A DNA stretch of 5,298 bases from NCBI GenBank assembly GCA_017959645.1, contig JAGDAE010000195.1, positions 1 to 5,298 on the forward strand. The letters are read 5' to 3'. The translations under genes were made by a program, and so were the position numbers. The stretch comes from Kiritimatiellia bacterium (lineage in GTDB: Bacteria > Verrucomicrobiota > Kiritimatiellia > RFP12 > UBA1067). A model generated the notes under the pieces. That model was given only the letters and a program-made list of their open reading frames with translations. It was not told the DNA's origin and did no database searches. Shown piece by piece: positions 4,578 through 5,298 of the stretch; position 1 is the stretch's first letter, and each line of letters starts with the position of its first letter.

Positions 4578-5298
4578 ATGGTCACCAGAATCATCCTCAA
4601 CGAAACTTCGTACCACGGCGCCGGCGCCGTAAAGTCGATCGTTCCCGAACTCGCCGCCCGCGCCCTGAAGAAGCCGATCGTGTTCTCCGACCCCGATCTG
4701 ATCAAGTTCGGCGTCACCAAGAAGGTAACCGACATCCTCGACAAGGCGAAAGTCAAATATGCGGTCTATTCGGAGATCAAGCCGAATCCGACGATCCAGA
4801 ACGTGAAGAACGGGGTGAAGGCGTTCAAGGCGGCGAAGGCCGACTCGATAATCGCGATCGGCGGCGGCAGCTCGATGGACACGGCCAAGGCGGTCGGCAT
4901 AATCATGGCGAATCCGAAGTTCGCCGACGTGCGTTCGCTCGAGGGATGCGCGCCGACGAAGAACCCCGCCAAGCCGATATTCGCGGTTCCGACGACCGCG
5001 GGGACGGCGGCGGAAGTGACGATCAACTACGTGATCACCGACGTCGAGAAGCACCGCAAGTTCGTGTGCGTCGACCCGCACGACATACCGGTGGCCGCGT
5101 TCGTGGACCCGGAGATGATGGCGTCGATGCCGAAGGGGCTGACGGCGTTCACCGGCATGGACGCACTCACCCACGCGATCGAGGGCTACATAACCAAGGG
5201 CGCGTGCGCGATGACGGACATGATGCACCTCGAGGCGATACGCCTGATTTCGGCGAACCTGCGCGACGCGGTCGCCAACAAGCCGTCCGGCCGCGAGG
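4578..5298 (+). CDS. fucO: lactaldehyde reductase, iron-dependent alcohol dehydrogenase (3' end missing)
   Basis: The visible 240 codons align without gaps by eye to E. coli FucO (about 382 residues), from TRIILNET at the N-terminus through ADVRSLEG (116-123), TTAGTAAEVTINYVITD (139-155) and KFVCVDPHDIP (161-171). The enzyme reduces L-lactaldehyde to (S)-1,2-propanediol with NADH. GGGSS (95-99) is the nucleotide-binding loop, and Asp38 sits where FucO has the Asp that favours NADH over NADPH. Asp195 and His199 in MDALTHAIEGY are two of the four metal ligands; the other two histidines lie beyond the window. The ATG follows AAAGG with a 7-base gap and is 13 bases after the aldolase stop, so the two are surely cotranscribed. 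In the pathway it consumes the aldolase product and reoxidises NADH during anaerobic deoxysugar fermentation. Confidence 0.93.
   Translation, partial: MVTRIILNETSYHGAGAVKSIVPELAARALKKPIVFSDPDLIKFGVTKKVTDILDKAKVKYAVYSEIKPNPTIQNVKNGVKAFKAAKADSIIAIGGGSSMDTAKAVGIIMANPKFADVRSLEGCAPTKNPAKPIFAVPTTAGTAAEVTINYVITDVEKHRKFVCVDPHDIPVAAFVDPEMMASMPKGLTAFTGMDALTHAIEGYITKGACAMTDMMHLEAIRLISANLRDAVANKPSGRE

Noticed and set aside
3695..4756. Long minus-strand open frame of 353 codons
   Set aside because: It lies antisense to the aldolase gene and the start of fucO, both of which have full family motifs. Its Arg/Val/His-rich composition is typical of a frame shadow in G+C-rich DNA.
4536..5228. Minus-strand open frame of 230 codons opposite fucO
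   Set aside because: It is antisense to a gene recognised along its whole visible length; the composition is Arg/His-rich and no ribosome binding site is seen.

Overview
The window looks like chromosomal DNA of an anaerobic, probably host-associated bacterium of the PVC superphylum (Kiritimatiellota, Verrucomicrobiota or Lentisphaerota). This is inferred from three things: a LamG-type protein carrying an N-terminal 'WW…HA..WY..AL' block typical of those phyla, a class II aldolase of the long form common there, and a lactaldehyde reductase next to it. No rRNA or tRNA gene and no CRISPR array is visible.

Left part (1-1176): the 3' portion of a comparatively AT-rich gene (about 40-47% G+C in the lines I counted). 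It encodes a LamG/jelly-roll protein with a Sel1-like C-terminal tail and has no promoter in the window.

Middle (1177-1932): 756 bases without an intact gene. In order it holds a featureless stretch (1177-1325), six degenerate direct repeats with a 22-23 bp period (1326-1458), an unexplained G+C-rich stretch (1459-1555), and the 5' end of a minus-strand transposase gene (start codon at 1725). That gene keeps its Shine-Dalgarno, its sigma70-like promoter and a long inverted repeat that would hide the ribosome binding site in transcripts entering from outside. The transposase is cut off after about 55 residues, so this is an insertion-sequence remnant.

Right part (1875-5298), all on the plus strand and G+C-rich (up to about 68% in one counted line): two short transcription units. 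The first is a DUF2157 membrane protein overlapping by 4 bases a single-pass GDYXXLXY-type protein, a known partnership of unknown function. The second is a zinc-dependent class II aldolase (FucA/RhaD-like) followed 13 bases later by fucO, which is cut by the window end. Together these enzymes would cleave a deoxyhexulose 1-phosphate (from L-fucose or L-rhamnose) to DHAP and L-lactaldehyde and reduce the lactaldehyde to 1,2-propanediol, regenerating NAD+ during fermentation. Both units start from near-identical extended -10 promoters with the same spacing to the Shine-Dalgarno, and a candidate terminator separates them.

The most interesting elements are the insertion-sequence 5' end with its promoter/RBS-sequestering inverted repeat, the 22-bp repeat array beside it, and the shared promoter architecture. 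Nothing here amounts to a clearly new multi-gene system.
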